A stretch of 64,000 nucleotides of DNA from Gibbula magus (GCA_936450465.1 OW388296.1:45426448-45490447), one strand, 5' to 3'; shown: positions 23,008-32,377, numbered from the stretch's first letter. The notes: generated from the sequence alone by a model not told the origin. Translations and numbers: made by a program.

Positions 23008-24795
23008 ATGACTTCGCCATACTCGGCGTTCTGTGGGGCGTGTGGCTATAGGAAGTCAGCGTGATTTGACCCCCACGCCCTTTGCCGCCTGTGCCGCAAC
23101 CTTTGTCCGGACGCGGACAGGTGTGAGGAATGTGCTGACCTCTCGGTGGCGGAGCATCGCGAGTATCGCAACTCCGTTAAGAAGAGTGAGAGTCAGTCTA
23201 AGCTGAGGGCGTCCAGGCGGCCCTCTCCGTCCGCTACCGCCACCGCTACCGCTAGCGCCGGCACCGCCATGTCCGATCCCAGGTCGCCGGCTTCAGACCT
23301 GGTGATCTCGGAGGACACGGCGGAATTCGATTTGCCAGAGGCAGGGGCGGGATCGGGTCGAGAGGCGGCCGCCAAGGACACTTACGTCTCTTCACAGGGT
23401 AGTGGGGGTGAGAGATCTCCCATCAGGAGATCCTCCCCTGACGCCGAGTCCTTTCCAGACCGGCGACTTTCGCCTAGGAGGAAGAGGAAACACAAGTCCA
23501 AGAAGAGGAGGTTGAGGCCTCTTTCTCCTCCTCCCTTTGATACAAGGAGATTGACTGAGGATATTCTGTCCTCAGTCAAGGACATGGTTTCCTCCATGCT
23601 GGACAGACGACTGCCGGCGCAGACTAGGGTTGAGGAAGGGGTTACTTCGCCCTCGACCTCCCCGCCGTCCACGCCCAAGAGGAGGAGGGTGGTGGTTGTT
23701 TCACCTGCCGGCACCTCCTCAGATCCAGACAAGTCGGCCCCGGAGGTGGCTTCCCAGGAGGGTGGGATGTCCACTTCAGGGAGATCCTCTCCCGAGTTGA
23801 CCATTGTGGAGACGCCTCAAGTGGATGCCCCTGACCTCAAGGAACGCCTGGCGGCTATCGCCGACTGGTGTCAAGTGGACTTAGTTGAGGTTGAGGATGA
23901 ACCCTCCTCGACCAAGCTGGCCAGAATGGAGACATTCTGCACCGAGGAAGAGGCGCCTACCCAACGCCTCGTGGCACTGCCGCCACACAGACTCCTTCAG
24001 GCGGCGGGCAGGGATTACGACGCCAATGTCGCCGCGGCGGCGCCAGGCCGTCTCCTGCCCCCCCTGGTTCTGGGTGAGAAGCAGCGCGCTTCCCTCCCAG
24101 TAGCACAGTCTTCTTTCCCCCTCTGTCCCCCTGTCCTGGACGACGATATTCGCCGGGTGGCCGTCCCCTCCGTACCTCACCAGGTGTCGGACGCTCACTT
24201 GAGCCATCTTGACAAAGAGGCTAGGAGCATCCTGGGGTTGGCCAATCACGTGGCGCATGCCTGTCAGGGTATGGCATCCTTTGCGAAGGAGGCGGGGATG
24301 GAGGGAGGGGCGAAGGCTCTTTACCGCGGTTTCGGCGCCGTGGCGGGGAACATCGCTCAGATGATGTTGTGCGCCTCCCGCATTTCGGCGGGGGTCACAA
24401 ATCTCAGGAGAGATGGTTTCCTTGCCCGGACAAACCTTCCGGCGGAGCTCCGGAACCGCTTGCGGGCCGCTCCCGCGTCATCTTCATCTCTCTTTGATGG
24501 GCAGATTGCCGGGGTCCTCCGGCAGCGGCAGGAGTGTCAGCAGCAGGAATTGACCAACAGACTGGCCGCTGGCGGGGGTAGAGCCTCTTCTCAGACGCAT
24601 ACGCCCAAGAAGAGGAAGGGAGGCGCGAACACTCCCGTGGGTAACGCCAAGACTGGCGGAGTTTCCTTTCGGTTTGGGGGTCGGCAGGACAGAAGTCGTG
24701 ACTTCAATGCCGGCCCCTCTCCCAAGCACACCCCCAAGAAGGGAAGTCAGCGTGGCAGGGGCCGCGCATATGGAGGTACCCCGAGGAAGCAGTGA
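23008..24795 (+). pseudogene. DIRS ORF1 (gag-like), interrupted by one TGA
   Basis: The frame begins at ATG 23008 with MTSPYSAFCGACGYRKSA, then a TGA at 23062-23064. It continues in the same frame with FDPHALCRLCR, CPDADRCEECADLS and EHREYR, a cysteine-rich N-terminal module typical of DIRS ORF1 proteins. Because coding character continues across it, the TGA looks like a nonsense mutation (CGA to TGA) rather than a true end. A downstream ATG at 23269 in a strong context (GCACCGCCATGT) could restart translation without the Cys-rich module. The middle is low-complexity: SATATATASAG, an RRKRKHKSKKRR basic patch, and Ser/Pro-rich stretches. The C-terminal third (SHLDKEARSILGLANH...) is the conserved gag-like core, followed by a basic Gly/Arg tail. 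Its end overlaps the RT ORF by 89 nt in another frame. Confidence 0.75.
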
Positions 24796-26737
24796 CTCGT
24801 GGGTGGCCCCCGAGCTGCCTCCACAGGTTGTCCCGGCGTGGGAAGGGCCAGTGGGAGGTCGAGTCTCTCGGTTTGTGGCCAACTGGGCGCAATTGGGGCT
24901 CGATCCTTTCGTCTGCAAGGTTTTGGAGCGGGGGTTTCGTATTCCCGTGACACACCGCCCCCCGCTAACCTGTTTTCCAACAGAGAGGCCGCTAGAACGA
25001 GATCGGCTCGCACTGACGCTGGAACAGGTGGAGACACTCATCTCCAAACGGGCGGTGGAGGAACTCCTGCCCCAAAACCTCACTCCAGGATACTATTCTC
25101 CGGTCTTCGTGCGACCGAAGCGAGACCCGAAAAAGTGGCGGCTGATCCACGACTTGAAGGAGTTCAACCTCTCCTTCCTAGAGCGGCCGCCATATTTTCG
25201 TCTCTTGACCGTACCATCAGTGATGCGGTTGCTGGAGCCCTTGGATTCGATGATATCCCTCGATCTGCAGGACGCGTATCTGCACATTCCCATCTACCAT
25301 GGCGATCGCAGATACCTCCGTTTTGTCCTGGCGGGTCGCCACTTTCAGTGGAACGTTCTACCGTTCGGGATATCGTCGACTCCATGGCTTTTCACTCGCG
25401 TGACCCAGCCCATCGTCCAATACCTTCATCGAGTGGACGTGCAGTTCGCGATGTATCTGGACGACGGGTTCACTCACAACAGATCCCCATCTGTTCTGGA
25501 GGCGCAACGAGACTTTGTGATAACGTTGTTCAGGCGGCTGGGATGGCTAGTCAACCTAGACAAGTCAGACCTGGAGCCAACGACGTCGCTGGTCTTTCTG
25601 GGAGCTCGCCTGGATACCGTGACCTACAGAGCTTTCGTCACTACAGAACAGATGGGGCGCTACAAAGATCTCCTGGAATTAGCACTCCGGGAGCCGCTGT
25701 CACTCCGCAAGTGGCAGAGGCTGTTGGGGTTCTTGAGCGCAACCCAACACTTCACTCGAAGGGGTCGGTTGCAGCTCAGGCCCCTGCAGATTTTCGTAAA
25801 CGCGCACGTCAGGGAGAAGACTTGCCGTCATGTCTTCCCGATTCCAACCGAGTTGAGACACCACCTCTCCTGGTGGCAGCAGGAGTCCAACGTGCTGGGG
25901 GGAGTGCCCCTCAGGCAGCCCCCAGCGACGTCTCAGCTATACGTGGATGCCTCCACCCAGGGGTGGGGAGCCCACCTAGATTCAGACCAAACGGCGGGGG
26001 TGTGGTCGCCAGCGCAATCACGACGCCACATCAACGTCCTCGAACTGGACGCCATAAGGCTGGCGATCAGCCATTGGTCAGGTCACCTGCGGGGGCAGGT
26101 CCTGTGTGTTCACACGGACAGCTCAGCGGCGGCCTGGGCCATAAACAAGCAGGGGTCAACCAAGGCAGACTCTCTACTTCAACTGGTGGCGGAGCTGTTT
26201 CACCTAGTGGACAGTCTCGGACTCTCTCTCAGGGCGGTGCACATCCCAGGAGCCAAGAACGTCCTGGCGGACGCCTTGTCTCGGCCGGACAAACCTCCTT
26301 CGACGGAGTGGATGTTGCACCCGAGGGTGTTCGAGAGTCTGTGTTTGAGGTTCGGCAAACCTCACATAGACCTCTTTGCGACTCGGCTCAACCACCAGTT
26401 GCCGACGTACGTGTCCCCCGTACCGGACCCGGCCGCGTGGGCTCTCGATGCGCTCGCGTTAGGATGGGAGGGGATGGTCGCCTACGCCTATCCCCCTCAC
26501 GCCATCCTGAGTCACGTGGTGGCGAAGGTACAGGAGACACGAGTACTTCAACTCCTACTCATAGCTCCGTTGTGGCCAGCCAGGGCCTGGTACGTTCCCC
26601 TGAGGAGGATGTGCCGCCAAGACCCTGTCCCCCTCCCTCTGAGATGGGACCTATTGACGAGCAAACCAAGCGGGCGGGTTCACGAGAACCCCCAGGCGCT
26701 CCACCTTCACGCCTGGTTTGTCTCCAAAGGGGGTTGA
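24707..26737 (+). CDS. DIRS reverse transcriptase-RNase H-methyltransferase-like ORF
   Basis: About 676 aa from ATG 24707, in the +1 frame relative to ORF1 and overlapping it. RT motifs in order: SPVFVRPKRDPKKWRLIHDL, SLDLQDAYLHIPI, LPFGISSTPWLFTR and the catalytic MYLDDGF (YxDD present). RNase H motifs follow: LYVDAS, INVLELDAI, VHTDSSAAAWAINKQGS and VLADALSRPD, with the acidic residues in place. After them comes the DIRS-specific MT-like segment (HIDLFATRLNHQLPTYVSP, PDPAAWALDAL, AYAYPPHAIL, LLIAPLWPARAW), a degenerate N6-adenine methyltransferase-like fold known from this group (established). No internal stop. It would copy the element RNA in virus-like particles or the nucleus. Translation may use frameshifting or internal initiation. 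Confidence 0.9.
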   Translation: MPAPLPSTPPRREVSVAGAAHMEVPRGSSDSWVAPELPPQVVPAWEGPVGGRVSRFVANWAQLGLDPFVCKVLERGFRIPVTHRPPLTCFPTERPLERDRLALTLEQVETLISKRAVEELLPQNLTPGYYSPVFVRPKRDPKKWRLIHDLKEFNLSFLERPPYFRLLTVPSVMRLLEPLDSMISLDLQDAYLHIPIYHGDRRYLRFVLAGRHFQWNVLPFGISSTPWLFTRVTQPIVQYLHRVDVQFAMYLDDGFTHNRSPSVLEAQRDFVITLFRRLGWLVNLDKSDLEPTTSLVFLGARLDTVTYRAFVTTEQMGRYKDLLELALREPLSLRKWQRLLGFLSATQHFTRRGRLQLRPLQIFVNAHVREKTCRHVFPIPTELRHHLSWWQQESNVLGGVPLRQPPATSQLYVDASTQGWGAHLDSDQTAGVWSPAQSRRHINVLELDAIRLAISHWSGHLRGQVLCVHTDSSAAAWAINKQGSTKADSLLQLVAELFHLVDSLGLSLRAVHIPGAKNVLADALSRPDKPPSTEWMLHPRVFESLCLRFGKPHIDLFATRLNHQLPTYVSPVPDPAAWALDALALGWEGMVAYAYPPHAILSHVVAKVQETRVLQLLLIAPLWPARAWYVPLRRMCRQDPVPLPLRWDLLTSKPSGRVHENPQALHLHAWFVSKGG

Positions 26738-27804
26738 CAGGGGCGGGGTTTTCCAAGTCCGTCGCCGAAGCGGTCGCATCTTCGCAGAGATCCTCCACGA
26801 GGAATCTCTATGACGCCCAGTGGGGTGCCTTCGCCGCCTTCTGCGCGAAGGAGGGGTATGCTATCCAGGCGGTAACGGTCCCGCAGGTAGCTGAGTACCT
26901 GGTGTACCTACGAGAGGTGAGGAAGCTCAAAGCTTCCTCAATTAACACCAACCTGGCGGCGGTCATGTCAGTCCTTAGGAAGCGTGAGCCCCAGGTTGAC
27001 ATCTCGGTCCTTAAAGAACTTATTAAGACCTACCGGAATGAGGACGGGCGGAGGAAGCTCAGGCCTCCGGAGTGGGACCTGACAGTGGTGCTCAACCATC
27101 TCAAGTCGGACCACTATGAGCCATTGACAGAGACGACTCTTCTCCGTCTCACCATCAAAACAGCCTTTTTGGTTGCGATGGGGTCCGCAACCAGGATTTC
27201 AGAGCTTCACGCTCTCCAGGCGGACCTCTTGCGTTTTGAGGTGAGAGACGGTGGGTCGGCGTCACTGGGGTTAGCCCCTGAGTTCATCTGCAAGAACCAA
27301 GCCGCAGACGAAAGGGGTAGAACCTTTTCGTTACCGTCTCTTTCCGGTAGCATAGATCCGACGGACGAGGATCAGCTCCTTTGTCCGGTGAGAGCCCTGC
27401 GGATCTACACCGAAAAGACCAAGACACTACGTCAAGGGAGAAGGAAACTTTTTCTTCCGCACTCCCAGACTAGTGTTCGGGAGTTAGACAAGCGTCAACT
27501 CAGCGTCTATCTCCGCTCGGCAGTGTTGGACGCCTACAAGGCCGCGGGCCTCGACCCGCCAGCGAAGGCCAATCCACACGAGATCAGAGCCATCTCGGCT
27601 ACGATGGCTCTTCACAGTAACATGGCAGTGGCGGACATCATGGCCGGCTGTTTCTGGAAGTCGGGCCTGGTGTTCGCCAATCACTATCTTAGAGACGTAT
27701 CCAACGAGGACATGGAGGGGATTCATCGGTTGGGCGCACAGGTGTACGCCCAGCAACGAGTTCCGTCGGCCTCGTACCGAAGAGGCCTACCCCCCCCTCG
27801 TTAA
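26644..27804 (+). CDS. DIRS tyrosine recombinase (integrase-like)
   Basis: 386 aa from ATG 26644, overlapping the RT ORF by 94 nt. Its frame is that of ORF1. The N-terminal SAM-like core-binding region runs STRNLYDAQWGAFAAFC to NTNLAAVMSVLRK. The catalytic domain has the first arginine in ATRISELHAL, HEIRAISATMALH (HxxR), a tryptophan in CFWKSG, and the nucleophile in FANHYLRD, so R-H-R-W-Y are all visible. DIRS recombinases insert a circular double-stranded DNA without target duplication (family knowledge). The frame stays open upstream to 24799, but that stretch overlaps the RT ORF and is not recombinase. A poly(A) signal follows at 27838. Confidence 0.92.
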   Translation: MGPIDEQTKRAGSREPPGAPPSRLVCLQRGLTGAGFSKSVAEAVASSQRSSTRNLYDAQWGAFAAFCAKEGYAIQAVTVPQVAEYLVYLREVRKLKASSINTNLAAVMSVLRKREPQVDISVLKELIKTYRNEDGRRKLRPPEWDLTVVLNHLKSDHYEPLTETTLLRLTIKTAFLVAMGSATRISELHALQADLLRFEVRDGGSASLGLAPEFICKNQAADERGRTFSLPSLSGSIDPTDEDQLLCPVRALRIYTEKTKTLRQGRRKLFLPHSQTSVRELDKRQLSVYLRSAVLDAYKAAGLDPPAKANPHEIRAISATMALHSNMAVADIMAGCFWKSGLVFANHYLRDVSNEDMEGIHRLGAQVYAQQRVPSASYRRGLPPPR

Positions 27805-27837
27805 TTCGGCTGCTCCTTGGGCCAGTCTAGAGTATGC

Positions 27838-27843
27838 AATAAA
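27838..27843 (+). terminator. Poly(A) signal of the DIRS element
   Basis: AATAAA, 34 bases after the recombinase stop codon and followed by a GT/T-rich stretch (GTTTGTTGTCTTTTCTTTAG). Confidence 0.55.
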
Positions 27844-28074
27844 CATAGTCTCGATGATTTTAGTGATGCGTTTGTTGTCTTTTCTTTAGTTGGTGACCAC
27901 GCGGGTGAGAGTCCCTCCGGTTACGAGTTGGGTCAAGCTTAACCCTCCGGTTGACAGATGAACCCCATCGGGGTTCAGGCTGGTTACGCTGTATTGGCTC
28001 ACCAACTTGACTCTTGTTAAGACAGAGCTATCCCTCTTAGGGGCCTCTCGCTCCCCTCCACCTCTGTGGCAATC

Positions 28075-28168
28075 GGGCATATTGTTAACTATCACGGAGA
28101 GTATATTAAATAATAGTATGTTTTTGTTTAAACATCATTATTTATACTCACCGTTGATAGTTAACAAT
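28075..28168. repeat. DIRS internal complementary region
   Basis: 28075-28114 is the reverse complement of the left element end and 28112-28168 that of the right end, meeting at a shared ATA. This pre-formed junction serves as the circularisation template in the DIRS replication model. Confidence 0.9.
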
Positions 28169-28228
28169 CGTAAGTTCCCTCCCGGCCTCCCCTCGGTCGC
28201 GTTCGGCTTCGTGTCTGTCCATCAGAAG

Positions 28229-28409
28229 AAGCAATGGCCATATAAGGTAGGCCACCTGCCGGTGAGTGGTGAGTGCAGTTCACTTGAGCGATAACTCTGT
28301 CTTTAAGCTGTGTAAAGATTGTCGGGATTAGACAGATTAGGATAATTGGTCATATTGTTAACTATCAACGGTGAGTATAAATAATGATGTTTAAACAAAA
28401 ACATACTAT
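28229..28409. repeat. DIRS right inverted terminal repeat
   Basis: Reads AAGCAATGGCCATATAAGG inward-to-outward and ends AAAAACATACTAT. About 140 bp pair with the left ITR; the noted difference is GACC against GCCC. Confidence 0.9.
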
Positions 28410-28740
28410 AATATTACACAAATGAGCACTTTAACACATATAATATAACAAATAAAGACAGTATATTTTTCATCTCTATTTATTTATATTAGCACACATT
28501 ATCAACATTACAACATTTAATATAATATAATATTATACAAATGAGCATTTATAACACACATAATATAACACATATAAACATCTAAACTCTGTCAAACTGT
28601 TTATTTATTAAAAATTCATAAAAAAACAGCACTTCAATTTATCATAGCACATCAACAACAATATTACATAGGAGATACAAAAATAAGAACTTAAAGGTTA
28701 TAACACATCAACAAACATATAATATAGCACATTCAACAGC
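28410..28740. repeat. AT-rich ~119-bp tandem repeat flanking the DIRS insertion
   Basis: TATTACACAAATGAGCA (28413-) and TATTATACAAATGAGCA (28532-) recur at a 119-bp offset with AACACATATAATATAACA blocks. The block ATTAGCACAxATTAT..CATTACAACA appears both left of the element (22051-22084) and right of it (28488-28514). The DIRS element therefore sits inside this array. Confidence 0.6.
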
Positions 28741-28866
28741 ATGTTCATAGTCCAATGAGGTGAGATATTGCGTCGGCATGTTCAGTTGGGAGTCTCGGTA
28801 TCACCTAGAAGAGAGGCCTTTTCCCTTCGCTGACGCCTCTTTACTTCCTCTTACGTGGAGGTTGAC

Positions 28867-28966
28867 GTCCACCTGCGCCAAGTTGGCGCATGACGATCTC
28901 ATTACATAACTGTTTCGTCCACCTGCGCCAAGTTGGCGCATGACGATCTCATTACATAACTGTTTC
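28867..28966. repeat. Exact 50-bp tandem duplication
   Basis: GTCCACCTGCGCCAAGTTGG at 28867 recurs at 28917 with no difference seen over 50 bp. Not being a multiple of 3, it shifts the frame of the transposase relic. Confidence 0.9.
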
Positions 28967-28974
28967 TTCTGGAT

Positions 28975-29763
28975 TTAGAACTCAACCTACTTTCTCAGCC
29001 AATCAGACGGTCGTATTTTCCTGACAAAATAGACTCTTAATGATTAAGAACTCAACGCTAAAACGCTCTTCATGATCCGCCCTCTCTGTGCCTGATTGGT
29101 AAAAAAACAAATGATAACAATGTTTTACAACTTTTTATTGACATGTGCCCCACGTGATTAGAAGTAAACACGGCCGCGCCACTACGCTACACAGGCGGTA
29201 TAAAGAGATACTGGCAAATGAGTTTCGGAATATTTTGCATGCAGCATGCATTTGTTAGTTAAAGTTGTTGTTAAAGTCGTTTTATAAACAAAAACGTTCA
29301 GTATTTTAACGAATAAAGCCAAAAAAGCCGACTTAAATTTTATTAAAAAATTATGAATTAATTATATATCTATTTTTTTCCTTCTGTAATCTAAACACAA
29401 AGCACTAATAACTAAATAGATATTTACTTCCATCTGCATTTAATTATGAAACAACAATGTTAATTTTAATGACTCGCACATTCCACAATTTGATTTAGAC
29501 AACGGTCTCTACATGGTTTTAAATAACCTATTTCCGAATACAATGAACAGAGGAAAATGAGCTTACCTCAAAGACAGACGGAAGATTATCTCTATTTTTA
29601 TTACAACAAATGTAACGATCAATTAGGTTTTTCGAAAAGTGAGAGTTCATAAAAACACGTCCATACAGCTTGGCGACATCGCGTCATATGAAACGATGAC
29701 GTAGGAACTCACGGAAACGGTGTCGTCATTGAACCTGTCAATCAAAAGTAGGTGGAGTTCTAA
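28975..29763. mobile_element. TIR element (TTAGAACTC..ACCTACTTT ends), 789 bp
   Basis: Left TTAGAACTCAACCTACTTT, right AAAGTAGGTGGAGTTCTAA: inverted ends of about 19 bp. The interior is non-coding. It separates two parts of the Mutator-like relic. No clear target duplication beyond the palindromic TTA/TAA. Confidence 0.6.
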
Positions 29764-30051
29764 GTTAGTTAGAACCTAAACACGAAATCACGAAGATTTC
29801 TTTTCATAGGTTCTAACTATTACAAAGTTGATGAACTTAAAGAGGTTGGGATGGGAATGTCCAGATTTATTCACTTTTGAATGCCATCCCTCAACGTTGT
29901 TGGTTGTCCTGGCACCGTCGTTGTTGAATTGGTTCCAAGTGACGGGGCCAAGAGCCTCGACCCAAGTGTCGGTCATGTAGTCTGCAAACTGGAGGATGGC
30001 TAGGTCGGTCATGTCGGCATCCTGCAGAGCATTGAACCAAACGTCGCCTAA

Positions 30052-30534
30052 GGCTATGCTTGATTCGGGACCCGGCGCACTACCCGGCGTACGCCGCCGG
30101 AAGCGGCGTAACCGGCAAATCACTTGATTGGAACCCGGCGCACACCTTAGGCGTACTCCGGATGCGCCGGTTTGAAATGACCGGCGAAGGCGGCGTATAA
30201 TGGCGGACAAATGTTACCCTTGCGACATTCAACAACCATTTTGTTTATGAAGTTGGGTTGGACAATTAAATACTTGACCGATTTATTTTTAAATGTCACT
30301 GCTTATTTAAAACAATGCATTACAAGCAAATAAAATATTAATCAAAGTTTTGAAATAAAAAAATGTTTAAACTTATATAATATAAATGACATGTTTATTG
30401 AAGCTAGTTTGATGGATGATGACGTATTCCAGTCTGTACGCCGATACACTTGTTTCAACTGAGCCTGGTCCAGGAACGGCGTACGCCGGACACGTGACCG
30501 GTGTATACGCCGCCAAAACGAATCAAGCATAGCC
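30052..30534. mobile_element. Palindromic MITE (GGCTATGCTTGATTCG ends), full copy
   Basis: Left GGCTATGCTTGATTCGG, right CGAATCAAGCATAGCC. GC-rich inverted subterminal blocks (ACCCGGCGTACGCCGCC / GGCGTACGCCGG) surround an AT-rich middle. It splits the Mutator-like relic. The short ORFs inside are artefacts of the arginine-rich reading of CGCC/CGG repeats. Confidence 0.7.
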
Positions 30535-30659
30535 AATGTCACACATCAATTCGCAGGAGAGGCAGGGCACAGGCACGGCGAACAAACAGGTTCACCGCGG
30601 GATCGGAGGAGAATCTGGCTTATTGGTCTCGTTGCTATGGTTTCTTTTGTTACAAGTGT

Positions 30660-30755
30660 AGGTGTATTAGCCGATACACCTACACTTTTTTCTGATATAC
30701 CTTCACTTTTCCTGATATACCTACACTTTTCTAATACACCTACACTTTTTAACTT
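30660..30755. repeat. ~20-bp repeats (GATATACCTACACTTTTC)
   Basis: Four units of GATA(T/C)ACCT(A/T)CACTTTTC follow one another and are repeated at 32503-32598. The same word in variant form makes up both arms of the nearby fold-backs (GATACCCTACACTTTTCC, ATACCCATACTTTTCC). Confidence 0.75.
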
Positions 30756-30851
30756 TTTAACTGAGAAACAATGTAGTCAATTTTCTAAATTTCCAAATTC
30801 TAAGTGATGATACTTTATAAAATGTCAAATTATAAATGAACATACATGTAT

Positions 30852-30922
30852 AGAGAACCTGGGATCGAACCCGTGTCCTGTTGATTTCTGGCCGAACGAC
30901 CTAACCATTACACCACGAAGCC
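30852..30922 (-). repeat. tRNA-like sequence, copy 1 (pseudogene or SINE head)
   Basis: On the minus strand TGGTGTAATGGTTAG (box A) and GGGTTCGATCCCA (box B) are correctly spaced, but the T-stem and acceptor stem do not pair fully. An identical copy lies at 32695-32765 in the second duplication unit. Confidence 0.5.
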
Positions 30923-31352
30923 AGTTGAAACTCTGAACATTTTTTCATGACCATAATGCGTGAAATAATATCACAAATTTATGTTTTTCTTTTTATATAA
31001 GAATGTAATTTAATTTTGGGTGCAAAATGTCTTAACATACTGAAAGTTGTTTCTGTTTTCTCTAAACTTTGGCCACGTTGACATTAGCCAAGCTGTTTAT
31101 AGCGTTAGCTGTACATTTCAGCAAGATGCACGTGCATCTGCGTTGACAATGCCGTCATTGGGCCATATCAATTAGATTTCGAGCCCCAAACATGGGTAAC
31201 CATACAACGCAGGACGGGCTGCGTTGTCACAGACGAGGCCGTATTTGGGTTGTGTGTTTCATGCACAAGCTTGTTTACAGCTGTATTTGTTTAGTAATAT
31301 TATGAAATAGTATCCGCTAACACTCGACCATAAGTGGGGTATAAGACAGATA

Positions 31353-31495
31353 GATATACCCATACTTTTCCTTGTGTATCAAATGATACCCTACACTTTT
31401 CCCCGTTGGAGCCTTACTCGGCTCCGCCTCGTAAGGGCCCCACGGGGAAAAGTGTAGGGTATCATTCGATACACTCGGAAAAGTATGGGTATATC
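31353..31495. repeat. 143-bp fold-back, copy 1
   Basis: GATATACCCATACTTTTCC...GATACCCTACACTTTTCCCCG pairs with CGGGGAAAAGTGTAGGGTATC...GGAAAAGTATGGGTATATC around a GC-rich loop that itself pairs (GAGCCTTAC/GTAAGGGC). Arms are about 60 bp with few mismatches. Confidence 0.85.
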
Positions 31496-31703
31496 TCTCA
31501 CTTGTAGGACAAACCATATCAATTAGATTTCGAGCCCCAAACATGGGTAACCATACAACGCAGGACGGGCTGCGTTGTCACAGACGAGGCCGTATTTGGG
31601 TTGTGTGTTTCATGCACAAGCTTGTTTACAGCTGTATTTGTTTAGTAATATTATGAAATAGTATCCGCTAACACTCGACCATAAGTGGGGTATAAGACAG
31701 ATA

Positions 31704-31846
31704 GATATACCCATACTTTTCCTTGTGTATCAAATGATACCCTACACTTTTCCCCGTTGGAGCCTTACTCGGCTCCGCCTCGTAAGGGCCCCACGGGGAA
31801 AAGTGTAGGGTATCATTCGATACACTCGGAAAAGTATGGGTATATC
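31704..31846. repeat. 143-bp fold-back, copy 2
   Basis: Second copy, within the extra 351-bp tandem unit; identical to copy 1 in the bases inspected. Confidence 0.85.
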
Positions 31847-31908
31847 TCTCACTTGTAGGACAAACCGTTGTACACTTCTCCAGATGGATTGTCTAAAATG
31901 GAAAAGAG

Positions 31909-32377
31909 CCGGACCCGGCGCACTACCCGGCGTACGCCGCCGGAAGCGGCGTAACCGGCAAATCACTTGATTGGAACCCGGCGCACGCCTTAGGCGTACT
32001 CCGGATGCGCCGGTTTGAAATGACCGGCGAAGGCGGCGTATAATGGCGGACAAATGTTACCCTTGCGACATTCAACAACCATTTTGTTTATGAAGTTGGG
32101 TTGGACAATTAAATACTTGACCGATTTATTTTTAAATGTCACTGCTTATTTAAAACAATGCATTACAAGCAAATAAAATATTAATCAAAGTTTTGAAATA
32201 AAAAAATGTTTAAACTTATATAATATAAATGACATGTTTATTGAAGCTAGTTTGATGGATGATGACGTATTCCAGTCTGTATGCCGATACACTTGTTTCA
32301 ACTGAGCCTGGTCCAGGAACGGCGTACGCCGGACACGTGACCGGTGTATACGCCGCCAAAACGAATCAAGCATAGCC
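31909..32377. mobile_element. Palindromic MITE, second copy lacking its left tip
   Basis: Same as 30052-30534 but starting at CCGGACCCGGCG. The GGCTATGCTTGATTCG tip is absent, while the right tip CGAATCAAGCATAGCC remains. It marks the breakpoint of the 1843-bp duplication. Confidence 0.7.

Larger units (their letters stand above)
22085..28409 (+). mobile_element. DIRS-type tyrosine-recombinase retrotransposon, near-intact
   Basis: A 6.3-kb element with inverted terminal repeats (22085-22245 and 28229-28409) that match over about 140 bp with one difference seen, and an internal complementary region (28075-28168) equal to the two outer ends joined head to tail. TAT stands at both outer edges and is shared once in the internal junction, as expected of the DIRS circular-intermediate model. 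It carries a gag-like ORF, an RT/RNase H/MT-like ORF and a tyrosine recombinase ORF, in that order. No target duplication is expected for this class. GC content is far above the flanks. The only clear lesion is an in-frame TGA early in the gag-like ORF. It is probably a recent insertion. Confidence 0.92.
28841..30660 (-). pseudogene. Mutator-like (MULE) transposase C-terminal relic, interrupted
   Basis: The minus strand gives three pieces in order. 30620-30536 reads DPAVNLFVRRACALPLLRID. About 30050-29788 reads DVWFNALQ, YMTDTWVEALGPVTWNQFNN and ARTTNNVEGWHSKVNKSGHS with HPNLFKF. 28974-28841 has LCNEIVMRQLGAGGR and ends PPRKRK in a shifted frame. The RTNN-EGWH-HPN signature belongs to MULE transposases (family knowledge). 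Palindromic elements split it between pieces 1 and 2 (30052-30534) and between 2 and 3 (28975-29763), and a 50-bp duplication shifts the frame in piece 3. Attribution of piece 3 to the same gene is an inference. Upstream parts fall in the tandemly duplicated region. Confidence 0.55.

Noticed and set aside
22501..23061. Cys/Arg/Leu-rich frame before the DIRS ORF1
   Set aside because: Most of it is the 114-bp GC-rich repeat; only the part from ATG 23008 looks like ORF1 protein.
23193..25385. Many antisense and alternate frames within the DIRS ORFs
   Set aside because: GC-rich shadow frames with no family resemblance.
30852..30922. Functional tRNA gene
   Set aside because: Boxes A and B are present but acceptor and T stems do not pair, so only a tRNA-like repeat is claimed.
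29788..32053. Arg-rich frames beginning MSAIIRRLRRSFQTG (two copies)
   Set aside because: They start inside the palindromic MITE; only the downstream 29788-30050 part of the first copy has transposase character.
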